Positions 46,359 to 54,059 of a stretch of 64,000 nt of DNA are shown in pieces (the first letter of the stretch is position 1; each line of letters opens with the position of its first letter). The position numbers and the translations under genes are program-made. This stretch comes from Azotobacter beijerinckii (GTDB taxonomy: Bacteria > Pseudomonadota > Gammaproteobacteria > Pseudomonadales > Pseudomonadaceae): NCBI RefSeq assembly GCF_900110885.1, contig NZ_FOFJ01000005.1:7894-71893 (forward strand). Reading direction: 5' to 3'. The notes beneath the pieces were generated by a model. It had not been told where the DNA came from. It searched no databases and saw only the letters and a list, made by a program, of their open reading frames with translations.

Positions 46359-47174
46359 TCAGTCGCGCACGCTTTCCACCAGCGCCTTGGCTGCCTGCAG
46401 GGCGGCGCGGGCCCAGGCTTCGCTGCCCATTTCCGCGACGCGCCGGTCGTTGGGGATCTCGATGCTCACCGGCAGGCTGGCCGGCAGCTCGCGCCACAGC
46501 CGGCGCAGGTCGATGCCGCCCTCGCCGGGCAGCAGGCGTTCGCCGCGGGCGGCCTGGATCAGCCCTTCGTCGGTGGTCGGGCGCTCGGCGGGGCCGTCGC
46601 AGATCTGCGCGTAGTGCAGCCACTGGGCAGGGATCTCGGCCAACTGCTCGAAGCGGCTGGCCGAGCGGTCGAAGTGCAGGGCGTCGACCAGGACGCCGCC
46701 GTTGCGGCGGTCGGCGCGGCGGACGATGCGCAGGGCGCTGTCCAGGTCGCGCACCGGGGTCCAGGGCATGAATTCCAGGTCCGCCGACAGGCCGAACGGC
46801 AGCATGGCGTCGCACAGCCGTGCGTAGTGCTCGACCAGGCGCTCCTCCTCGGGATCGTCGCCGGCCACCAGCACGGCCTGGGCGCCCAGTTCGGCGCCGG
46901 TTTCCAGGAAGGGCAGGTAGCGTTCGAGATCGAACTCCGCGCCGATGCGGATCAGCTCCAGGTCGAAGATGCGCACGCCGGTGTCGTTCATCCGCGCCAG
47001 GGTTTCGCGCAGCATCGGCTTGTCGGTCATCAGCGGGTAGGCCACGGCGCCGGGCGCCACCGGCAGCAGGCGCACGCCGGCCTGGTCGTAGCCGGTGCGC
47101 GCCGCCAGTTCGATCATCTGCAGCGGGCTCAGCTGCAGGGCGGTGAGCTGGGCGATGGAATAGGTCGGTTGCAT
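46359..47174 (-). CDS. Xylose-isomerase-like TIM barrel protein
   Basis: 271 residues of the AP endonuclease 2 / sugar-phosphate isomerase-epimerase fold. The strands carry metal-ligand-type residues: FDLELIRIGAEF, VLVAGDDPEEER, LEFMPWTPVRDLDSA (Glu), VLVDALHFDRSA (Asp, His), YAQICDGPAE and a final SIEIPND Glu. In quinate/shikimate pathways members of this fold (QuiC-like) dehydrate 3-dehydroshikimate to protocatechuate; that role is plausible but not shown. It lies 91 bp after the MFS transporter gene with no operator between, so it is probably cotranscribed. Confidence 0.8.
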   Translation of the reverse strand: MQPTYSIAQLTALQLSPLQMIELAARTGYDQAGVRLLPVAPGAVAYPLMTDKPMLRETLARMNDTGVRIFDLELIRIGAEFDLERYLPFLETGAELGAQAVLVAGDDPEEERLVEHYARLCDAMLPFGLSADLEFMPWTPVRDLDSALRIVRRADRRNGGVLVDALHFDRSASRFEQLAEIPAQWLHYAQICDGPAERPTTDEGLIQAARGERLLPGEGGIDLRRLWRELPASLPVSIEIPNDRRVAEMGSEAWARAALQAAKALVESVRD

Positions 47175-47265
47175 GGGAGTCTCCGGGAACGTGAAGGGGC
47201 GGCGCGGCCGCCCCGGAGTCGGAAAAGCGGAATGGCGGCGGCGGACCGGGCGGTCCGCCGGGCCG

Positions 47266-48609
47266 TCAGAGGGCCGGGGCGGCGGCCAGTGCCGGCCGCG
47301 CCTGGCGTCCCTTGAGGTACTGGGCGAGGATGCCGAACAGCGAGGGGACGGCGAGGAACAGGAAGACCTGGCTGAAGTTCCAGTTCGCCGCGAGGATCAG
47401 CGCGCCGATCCCGGCCCCGCTGATGGCGCCGAGGCGGCCGATGCCGGTGGCCCAGCTCACCCCGGTGGCGCGCATCCGGGTCGGGTAGAAGTGCGCGGAG
47501 AGGGCATAGCAGCCGGGGGAGACGCCGTTGACGAAGTAGCCGAGGAGCAGGATCAGCGGGCAGAGCACCGCCATGGTCGGCGGCAGCAGGGCGATCAGCA
47601 CCGCGCAGGCGGCGCCGCCGAGGATGGTCAGGGCGATCACCTTGTGGGGGTTCCAGCGGTCCATCTTCAGGCCCACGGTGACGTTGCCGACCACCCCGCC
47701 CAGTTGCAGCAGCGAACCGATGATCGCGGCGTCGGCCAGGCTCAGGCCGGCGTCGCGGCTGATCAGCGGCAGCCAGCTGGAGAGCAGGTACATGGTCAGC
47801 AGGCCCATGAACAGGGTCAGCCAGATCATGCAGGTGCCCAGGCGGTAGCCGGGGGCGAACAGCGCGCCGACCGAGCTGCCGCTCTGCACCTGCTCCTCGG
47901 AGCTGTAGAACTGGGTGTCGCCGTTCGCCAGGCCGGGTGCGACCTTGTTCACCGCGCGGATCAGGCGGCCCTTGAGCGCCGGGTGCTGGGCCAGGAAGCG
48001 GATCGACTCGGGCAGCAGCAGGAGCAGCAGCACGGCGAAGGCGATCGGCAGCACGCCGCCGGCGACCAGCACCGAGCGCCAGCCGAAGTGATCGATCAGC
48101 GCCTTGCTGCCGATGCCGCCCAAGGCCGCGCCGACTGCGAAGCCGCAGTAGATGAAGGTCACCATCTGCGAGCGGCGGCGCTGGGGCGCGTATTCGGCGA
48201 CCAGCGTGGCGGTGTTGGGCATCGAGGCGCCGAGGCCCATGCCGGTGAGAAAGCGCAGCACGCTCAGGGTGAAGATATCGGTCGCATAGGCCGAGGCCAG
48301 GCTCCACAGGCCGAAGAACAGCACCGAGCCGACGATCACCAGCTTGCGGCCGAGGCGGTCGGCGAGCGGGCCGGCGGTCAGCGAGCCGGCGGCCAGGCCG
48401 AGCAGGCCGCTCATCATCACCGGGCCGAGATCCTGGCGCAGCACGCCCCAGTCGTCGATCAGCGCGGGGGCGATGAAGCCCATGGCGGTGGTGTCGAAGC
48501 CGTCGAAGACCAGCACCAGAAAGCCGAGCAGCAGGACCAGCCATTGCCGAGCACCTATCGAGCGAGCGTCGAGGAAGGTGCCGACGTCCACGCGAGCGGA
48601 AGTCGTCAT
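47266..48609 (-). CDS. MFS transporter, aromatic acid:H+ symporter (AAHS) type
   Basis: 447 residues with twelve TM helices. The N-terminal GFLVLVFDGFDTTAMGFIAPALIDDWG is the AAHS signature (DGFD in TM1). The loop 2-3 motif GPLADRLGRK and the central PESIRFLAQHP are also typical. Relatives such as PcaK, BenK and shikimate/quinate carriers import aromatic or hydroaromatic acids. ATG 48607-48609 (MTTSARVDVG) is chosen over an upstream codon because it follows GGAGGT. A promoter and IclR-type operator lie 110-140 bp upstream. Confidence 0.93.
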   Translation of the reverse strand: MTTSARVDVGTFLDARSIGARQWLVLLLGFLVLVFDGFDTTAMGFIAPALIDDWGVLRQDLGPVMMSGLLGLAAGSLTAGPLADRLGRKLVIVGSVLFFGLWSLASAYATDIFTLSVLRFLTGMGLGASMPNTATLVAEYAPQRRRSQMVTFIYCGFAVGAALGGIGSKALIDHFGWRSVLVAGGVLPIAFAVLLLLLLPESIRFLAQHPALKGRLIRAVNKVAPGLANGDTQFYSSEEQVQSGSSVGALFAPGYRLGTCMIWLTLFMGLLTMYLLSSWLPLISRDAGLSLADAAIIGSLLQLGGVVGNVTVGLKMDRWNPHKVIALTILGGAACAVLIALLPPTMAVLCPLILLLGYFVNGVSPGCYALSAHFYPTRMRATGVSWATGIGRLGAISGAGIGALILAANWNFSQVFLFLAVPSLFGILAQYLKGRQARPALAAAPAL

Positions 48610-48719
48610 TCGTGTACCTCCAATTTGTTGTTGTTGTGCAGAGATGCGTTCGAGCCGGCGGGCGAGCCGCCGGCCGTGGCTCCGGGAGAGTTTTTCCCGG
48701 AGGGCCAATGGACAGTAGC

Positions 48720-48747
48720 ATTTTATGGAACATCATTCCAATTACAA
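48720..48747 (-). promoter_or_regulatory. Promoter and IclR-type operator before the MFS gene
   Basis: On the minus strand TTGTAA (48742-48747), 16 bp and TAAAAT (48720-48725) form a promoter. The spacer is filled by TGGAAT-GAT-GTTCCA (48726-48740), one mismatch from the perfect palindrome seen at the other sites. A repressor bound here would block RNA polymerase. A further half-site ATTCCA lies at 48753-48758. Confidence 0.78.
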
Positions 48748-48869
48748 AGATTATTCCATTTTCAGATTGCGGGCGAAGGGACGCCGCGCCCGCATCCGAC
48801 GGAGGCGGGGCTGGCAGGGCGAAGGGGCGAAGGGCGGGGCGGCCGGCGGCGGAGCGCCCGCCGGACGGC

Positions 48870-49679
48870 TCAGGGGGCGGGGGCCTGGGTCGAGGTCATC
48901 ACGGACAGCTTGGACACGCAGTCCAGGCTGGTGGCGGCCAGTTCGCCGGCGGCCTCCAGCAGGGCCGGGACCAGTGCCTCCATGCGCTCGGCGGTGAGCC
49001 GCACGCTGGGGCCGGCGATGCTGATCACCCCGATCGCGCCCGGCTGCTGGGGATGGCGAATCGCCGTGGCGAGGGCCGCCGCGCCGGCCTCGAAGCTTTC
49101 GTCGGCGGTGGCGTAGCCGAGGCTGCGCGCGCGCTGCAGGCGGGCGAGCAGGTCCTCGACGGTGATCGGCGCGTTGGGGCCGTATTCGCCGGGCTTGGCC
49201 AGCCCCTGGCGGTAGACCAGCTCCAGCGCCTGCTCGTTGCTCAGGCAGCTCAGCCAGGCCAGTCCCGAGGCGGTGCAGCAGAGCTTGGCCTCGGCACCGG
49301 CATCCGGGTCGTAGCGCAGCCCCGAGCGCGATCCCTGGGCCTTGGAGACCCATACCAGGCGGTCGGCGTCGACGATGCCGAGGCGCACCAGCTCGCCGGA
49401 GAGCCCGGCCAGGCGCTCGAGCACCGGCCGGGCGAGGTCGACCAGGCTGCTCTGCGACAGGTGCTTGAGGGCCAGCGACACCACCTTGAGGGCGAGGATG
49501 TAGTTACCGTGCTGGTGTTCCTGGCGGACGTAGCCCTGCTCGACCAGGCAGTTGAGCATCCGGTGGGTGGCGCTCGGCGGGATGCCGAGGGTTTCGGCGA
49601 CCTGCTGCAGGGGCAGGCCGGCCGCGTTGCCGGCCAGCAGTTCCAAGGCGGAGAGGCCGCGTTCCAGGGCATTGCTCAT
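48870..49679 (-). CDS. IclR-family transcriptional regulator
   Basis: 269 residues. The N-terminal winged helix-turn-helix reads ALERGLSALELLAGNAAGLPLQQVAETLGIPPSATHRMLNCLVEQGYV (in parts). The C-terminal ligand-binding domain ends with GAAALATAIRHPQQPGAIGVISIAGPSVRLT, as in PcaR, PobR and KdgR relatives that sense aromatic or sugar acids. A palindromic operator lies 62 bp upstream, so it is probably autoregulated. It is the likely regulator of all four operators in the island. ATG 49677-49679 opens the family N-terminus; the longer frame from 50393 is antisense noise. Confidence 0.93.
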   Translation of the reverse strand: MSNALERGLSALELLAGNAAGLPLQQVAETLGIPPSATHRMLNCLVEQGYVRQEHQHGNYILALKVVSLALKHLSQSSLVDLARPVLERLAGLSGELVRLGIVDADRLVWVSKAQGSRSGLRYDPDAGAEAKLCCTASGLAWLSCLSNEQALELVYRQGLAKPGEYGPNAPITVEDLLARLQRARSLGYATADESFEAGAAALATAIRHPQQPGAIGVISIAGPSVRLTAERMEALVPALLEAAGELAATSLDCVSKLSVMTSTQAPAP

Positions 49680-49740
49680 GGGGATTCCTTGGCGGTTCGA
49701 GGCCCGATCCGGATGGAGTTCGGGGCGTGGGATTAATTTA

Positions 49741-49755
49741 CGGAATCCTATTCCG
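49741..49755 (-). promoter_or_regulatory. IclR-type operator before the iclR gene
   Basis: CGGAAT-CCT-ATTCCG is a perfect palindrome of the same GGAAT-N3-ATTCC design as the other sites; the outermost pair is C/G instead of T/A. It lies between the Gfo/Idh stop and the regulator start and suggests autoregulation. Core promoter elements are not clear here. Confidence 0.7.
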
Positions 49756-49795
49756 AGGTGGCGACCCGTGCAAAGCGCAGCGGCCTCTTCTAGGG

Positions 49796-50839
49796 CTACA
49801 GGGCCTGCGGCGTCACCGGGCGCCGCTCGCGGGCGGCCTGGCGGGCCGCCTCGACCAGCGCCAGGGTCCGTGCGGCATCGGCGGCGTCGATGATCGGCGG
49901 GCACTCGCGGCGCGCCACCTGGACGAAATGGCGCAACTGATTGTGCATCGCGCTGCCGGGCGAGGGCTGTCCCTGGCGGCAGAGCAGCGGGTGGTGCCAG
50001 CCCCGTTCCTCGCCGTAGCGCCAGAGCTTGAGCTGCGGGACGCTCAGCGAGCCCTCGGTGCCGGCGAGCAGGTAGCACGGCTGCTCGGGCTGCTGGGCGA
50101 ACACCGCGGGGTTTTCCCCGGCGTTCTGGTCCCAGCCCCAGGGTGCGGTGGTGGCGTCCGAGCCGCTCAGGGTGCCCAGCGCGCCGTTCTCGAACTGCAG
50201 CAGCAGCGCCGCGCTGTCCTCGACGGCGAAGCCGCGCGCGGCGTGGCTGGCGAGGGCCTGCACGCTGGCGATCTCGCCGCAGAGAAAGCGCAGCAGGTCG
50301 AGGTCGTGGACCAGGTTGATCAGCAGCACGCCGGCCCCCGGCTCGCGGCACCAGGCGGCGTCGAAGTAGCGCTCGTCCTTGCGCGCCAGCCACAGCCCGG
50401 TGACCGTGACGAGCCGGCCGAGGGCGCCGGAGGCGAGGATGCGCCGGGCCTCGGCGACGATCGGGTTGTGCCGGCGGTGGTGGCCGACCAGCAGCGGCAC
50501 CCCGGTGCGCGCCTGCACCTCGATCAGCCGGCGGGCCTCCTCCAGCGAGCAGGCCAGCGGTTTTTCCAGCAGGGTGGCGATGCCGGCCTCCAGGCAGTCG
50601 ATCGCCGTGGGCACGTGGCGGTCGTTGGGGTTGGCGATGATCACCGCCTCGGGCCGGACCTGTTCGAGCATCCGGCGGTGGTCGACGAAGGCGGGGACGC
50701 CGTACTCGTCGGCCAGCGCCGAGGTGAAGGGATCGCCGATGGCGACCAGTTCGATCCCGGCTTCCTGGCGGATGTACTGGACGTGCTGGCGTCCCATGAC
50801 GCCGGCGCCGATCAGGGCGATACGCAGAGGCGTGGACAT
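49796..50839 (-). CDS. Gfo/Idh/MocA-family oxidoreductase
   Basis: 347 residues. The N-terminal NAD(P) fold begins RIALIGAGVMGRQHVQYI. The catalytic Lys is in LLEKPLACSLEEARRL, and the C-terminal sheet domain carries LVGHHRRHNP and NLVHDLDLLRFLCGE with the catalytic-type His/Asp pair. The family oxidises or reduces hydroxyls of sugars, inositols and related cyclic polyols. It follows the AroE-like gene by 40 bp, so both are probably transcribed from the operator-controlled promoter at 51.85 kb. The substrate is unknown. Confidence 0.9.
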   Translation of the reverse strand: MSTPLRIALIGAGVMGRQHVQYIRQEAGIELVAIGDPFTSALADEYGVPAFVDHRRMLEQVRPEAVIIANPNDRHVPTAIDCLEAGIATLLEKPLACSLEEARRLIEVQARTGVPLLVGHHRRHNPIVAEARRILASGALGRLVTVTGLWLARKDERYFDAAWCREPGAGVLLINLVHDLDLLRFLCGEIASVQALASHAARGFAVEDSAALLLQFENGALGTLSGSDATTAPWGWDQNAGENPAVFAQQPEQPCYLLAGTEGSLSVPQLKLWRYGEERGWHHPLLCRQGQPSPGSAMHNQLRHFVQVARRECPPIIDAADAARTLALVEAARQAARERRPVTPQAL

Positions 50840-50879
50840 AGGCTGACTTCCTTGTGCTTGTCGGGGTGGCGTGGGCCGG

Positions 50880-51701
50880 TCACTGCGCCGGATCGAGGCC
50901 GAAGAACTGCCGGTAGAGGCCGAGCTGGCTGCTCAGCATGTGGATGCCCGGCTGCACCGCATGGCCCCGGGCCGCGGCGCTCTGCAGCAGGCGGGTCTCG
51001 GCCGGCTTCATGATGATGTCGGCGATCAGCGTGCGCGGCGCCAGGCCGTCCAGCTCGAAGGGCAGCGGATCGTCGGGCCGCATGCCGATCGGCGTGGCGT
51101 TGATCGCCAGCTCCACCTCGCCCGGCCGCGCCGCTTCGAGCACGCGCACCCGGCCCGGCCAGTGCTGCTCCAGGCGTTCGGCGAAGCGGCCGGCGCGGGC
51201 CCGGTCGACGTCGAACAGGTCGAGGCGGGCGATGCCGGCCTGCAGCAGGGCGACGGCGATCGCGCTGCCCGCGCCGCCGCTGCCGAACAGCGCCACGCGC
51301 CAGCCCTCGGGGTCGCGCCCGGCATTGCGCAGGCCGGCGACGAAGCCGGCGCCGTCGAAGTTGTCGGCCAGCCAGCGGCCGTCCGCCTGGCGGCGCAGGG
51401 CATTGCTGCTGCCGGTGAGGGCGACGGTCAGGCTCTGTTCGTCGGCATGGGCGGCGACCGCCAGCTTGTGCGGCACGGTGATCAGCAGGCCGTCGAGGTT
51501 GCCGATCCGCTTGAGGCCCTCGATCACCGTGGCGAAGTCCGCCGCGCCGGCCTGCACCGGCAGCATCAGCGCGTCGATGCCGCGCTCGGCGAACAGCCGG
51601 TTGAGCAGGGTGGGAGCCTGCACCTGGGCGATGGGATCGCCGACCACGGCGTACAGCCGGGTGCTGCCGGTGGGACTGGGAATGAGCAGGGCGTCGTTCA
51701 T
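50880..51701 (-). CDS. AroE-like (shikimate/quinate dehydrogenase family) oxidoreductase, atypical
   Basis: 273 residues with the AroE fold: catalytic Lys79 in ITVPHKL, Asp in ADNFDGAGFVAGL, the NAD(P) loop ALFGSGGAGSAIAVALL and NATPIGM. The usual substrate motif SxS (AHSxSP) is replaced by AQVQAP, so Val27 and Ala29 stand where the two serines bind the substrate carboxylate. This places it with the AroE-like paralogues rather than housekeeping AroE. It is the first gene after the operator at 51849-51863. It probably acts on a shikimate-like compound in catabolism. Confidence 0.88.
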   Translation of the reverse strand: MNDALLIPSPTGSTRLYAVVGDPIAQVQAPTLLNRLFAERGIDALMLPVQAGAADFATVIEGLKRIGNLDGLLITVPHKLAVAAHADEQSLTVALTGSSNALRRQADGRWLADNFDGAGFVAGLRNAGRDPEGWRVALFGSGGAGSAIAVALLQAGIARLDLFDVDRARAGRFAERLEQHWPGRVRVLEAARPGEVELAINATPIGMRPDDPLPFELDGLAPRTLIADIIMKPAETRLLQSAAARGHAVQPGIHMLSSQLGLYRQFFGLDPAQ

Positions 51702-51848
51702 GGTCGGGTTCTCCGCGGATGGATGTTCGGGCGTTGGGTTCGCGGCCGGCCGGGGACGGGCGCAGGCGGCGACCTGGGGATGGGGCGTCGGGACGATGGG
51801 CAGGGCGTGGGTGCGAGGGTTGGACATTTTAGGAATTTTTGTATTTTT

Positions 51849-51880
51849 TGGAATTGTATTCCATTTTTTCTTGAGCGCAA
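51849..51880 (-). promoter_or_regulatory. Promoter and IclR-type operator before the AroE-like gene
   Basis: TGGAAT-TGT-ATTCCA (51849-51863 on the plus strand) is a perfect palindrome. On the minus strand TACAAT inside it (51853-51858) can act as -10, with TTGCGC (51875-51880) 16 bp before it. The operator thus covers the -10. The flanks are T/A-rich. The rest of the 386-bp gap to aqpZ holds no gene. Confidence 0.78.
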
Positions 51881-52087
51881 CCCCGCTGCCGCCCCTGCAA
51901 GCGTTGCCGCGCAACTTCTTCGCCCGGCGCGGTCGGGGTGCCACTAGAACGCTACTAGCCGAGTGCGCAAGCCCATCCAGTGGGAATCAGTTTCCCGCCA
52001 AAGGAGCGCCGTCCCCCTCCGACTTAGACTTGCCGTGCGCCTCGAGCATGCGAGGCGTTCCCCCACGACCCCAGGGAGGTCGGAAAA

Positions 52088-52792
52088 ATGAACAGGTATG
52101 GCGCGGAGTTTCTCGGAACCTTCTGGCTGGTGCTCGGCGGCTGCGGCAGCGCGGTCCTCGCCGCCGCCTTCCCGCAGGTCGGCATCGGTCTGCACGGCGT
52201 CTCGCTGGCGTTCGGCCTGACGGTGCTGACCATGGCCTATGCCATCGGCCATATCTCCGGCTGCCACCTGAATCCGGCGGTGTCCATCGGCCTGTGGGCC
52301 GGCGGGCGTTTTCCGGCCAAGGACCTGGCGCCCTACATCGTCGCCCAGGTACTCGGCGGGATCGCGGCGGGTGGCGTGCTCTACGTCATCGCCAGCGGCG
52401 CCGCCGGCTTCGAGGTCGCCAAGGGCTTCGCCTCCAACGGCTATGGCGCCCATTCGCCGGGCGGCTACTCGCTGCTGGCGGCACTGCTAACCGAGGTGGT
52501 GATGACCCTGTTCTTCCTGCTGGTCATCCTCGGCGCCACCGACAAGCGTGCCCCCGCCGGTTTCGCGCCGATCGCCATCGGCCTGGCCCTGACGCTGATC
52601 CACCTGATCAGCATCCCGGTGACCAACACCTCGGTGAACCCGGCGCGCAGCACCGGCGTCGCCCTGTTCGTCGGCGGCTGGGCGATCGGCCAGCTCTGGT
52701 TGTTCTGGATCGCGCCGATCGGCGGCGCGCTGCTCGGCGCCGCCGTCTATCGGCTGATCGCCGAGGAGCCCGGCCCCTCCCGCCCGTCGTGA
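52088..52792 (+). CDS. aqpZ: Aquaporin Z
   Basis: 234 residues with six TM helices and both NPA boxes: [19 protein letters not shown] in the first half and [15 protein letters not shown] in the second. The selectivity filter residues fit a water channel (His in [13 protein letters not shown], Arg after NPA). It starts after GGGAGGTCGG. It is a single gene, divergent from the catabolic island. Confidence 0.95.
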   Translation: MNRYGAEFLGTFWLVLGGCGSAVLAAAFPQVGIGLHGVSLAFGLTVLTMAYAIGHISGCHLNPAVSIGLWAGGRFPAKDLAPYIVAQVLGGIAAGGVLYVIASGAAGFEVAKGFASNGYGAHSPGGYSLLAALLTEVVMTLFFLLVILGATDKRAPAGFAPIAIGLALTLIHLISIPVTNTSVNPARSTGVALFVGGWAIGQLWLFWIAPIGGALLGAAVYRLIAEEPGPSRPS

Positions 52793-52952
52793 GCGGGGCG
52801 CCGGGCGCGAGCCGTCCGGCCGCTTTCGCCATCCGCCGCGCAGCGCTGCGCGGCCCCACCCTGCAAACTGCATTCGATCTGCGCCGTTGCGGCTCCAGCG
52901 AAGCGGGCCATCTATGCTAATGAAAAGGCTTTTTCCGCAGGGGAGCGCAAGG

Positions 52953-54059
52953 ATGAACAAGAACGGCCTGAAATTGCGTGGGGTCAATCTGGGCAGCTGG
53001 CTGGTGCTGGAGAAGTGGATGGTGCCGAGCCTGTTCGAGGGCCTGGCGGCCACCGACGAGACTACCTGGTGCGCCGAGCTGGGCGAGCGGGCCGGCGAGC
53101 GCCTGCGTGCCCACTGGAACCGCTGGATCACCCGCGACGACTTCGCCTGGCTGGCCGAGCGTGGCCTGAACGCCGTGCGCATTCCGGTCGGCCACTGGAT
53201 CTTCGGCCCCGACTACCCCTATCACCCGAGCTACGGCGAGGCCCGCTATCCCTTCGTCGAGGGCGGCATCGAGGTGCTCGACCGGGCCATGACCTGGGCC
53301 TGGGAATGCGGCCTGCACGTGGTGCTCGACCTGCATGCCGCGCCGGGTTGCCAGAACGGCTTCGACAACGGCGGGATCAAGGACGTCTGCGAGTGGCACA
53401 CCCGCCCGGAATACCGCGAGCACTCGCTGTCGGTGCTCGAGCGGCTGGCCGAGCGCTACCGCGAGCACCCGGCGCTGCACGCCATCGAGGTGCTCAACGA
53501 GCCGCGCTGGGACGTGCCCACCGACTACCTCAAGGCCTACAACCTGGACGCCTACGCGCGCATCCGCCGGCATTGCCCGCCCGAGCGGGTGGCGGTGATC
53601 TTCCACGACGGCTTCCGCGACTTCCGCGAATACCTGGGCTTCATGCAGGCGCCGCAGTACCGCAACGTGATCTTCGACATCCACCGCTACCAGTGCTTCG
53701 AGCGCGGCGACATCGACATGGACATCTACGGCCACATGCGCAAGGCCGCCGGGGACTGGAAGGCCGAGGCCGACGCGGTCATCACCGAGCTGGGCCTGCC
53801 GACCATCTGCGGCGAGTGGAGCCTGGGGCTGGACCTCAAGGTGGTGTCGCTGTGGGCCGCGGGGCCGTTCAACCATGCCCTGGAGCAGATGGACGCCTTC
53901 CAGGAGAGCGTCGCCTACCGCGGCTACGCCGCCGCCCAGCTGGCGACCTTCGAGAAGTACCAGGGCTGGTTCTTCTGGAACTACAAGACCGAAACCACCC
54001 CGGCCTGGTGTTTCCGCGACAGCGTCGAGCGCGGCTGGCTGCCCTCAGCGTTTGCGTAG
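52953..54059 (+). CDS. Glycoside hydrolase family 5, exo-beta-1,3-glucanase-like, cytoplasmic
   Basis: 368 residues. GH5 motifs: LRGVNLGSWLVLEKWM, AVRIPVGHW, VVLDLHAAPGCQNG, the acid/base Glu in AIEVLNEPRWDVP and the nucleophile Glu in TICGEWSLGL, plus FWNYKTE near the end. The start fragment is like yeast exo-1,3-beta-glucanase. No signal peptide is present at ATG 52953, which follows GGGGAG; upstream in-frame codons add none. The 3' end overlaps the convergent ABC transporter gene by 15 bp. It may process an imported oligosaccharide. Confidence 0.88.
   Translation: MNKNGLKLRGVNLGSWLVLEKWMVPSLFEGLAATDETTWCAELGERAGERLRAHWNRWITRDDFAWLAERGLNAVRIPVGHWIFGPDYPYHPSYGEARYPFVEGGIEVLDRAMTWAWECGLHVVLDLHAAPGCQNGFDNGGIKDVCEWHTRPEYREHSLSVLERLAERYREHPALHAIEVLNEPRWDVPTDYLKAYNLDAYARIRRHCPPERVAVIFHDGFRDFREYLGFMQAPQYRNVIFDIHRYQCFERGDIDMDIYGHMRKAAGDWKAEADAVITELGLPTICGEWSLGLDLKVVSLWAAGPFNHALEQMDAFQESVAYRGYAAAQLATFEKYQGWFFWNYKTETTPAWCFRDSVERGWLPSAFA

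Noticed and set aside
47196..47214. GGGGCGGC/GCCGCCCC hairpin between the MFS and TIM-barrel genes as a terminator
   Set aside because: No T-run and the genes look cotranscribed; in such GC-rich DNA a short stem like this is expected by chance.
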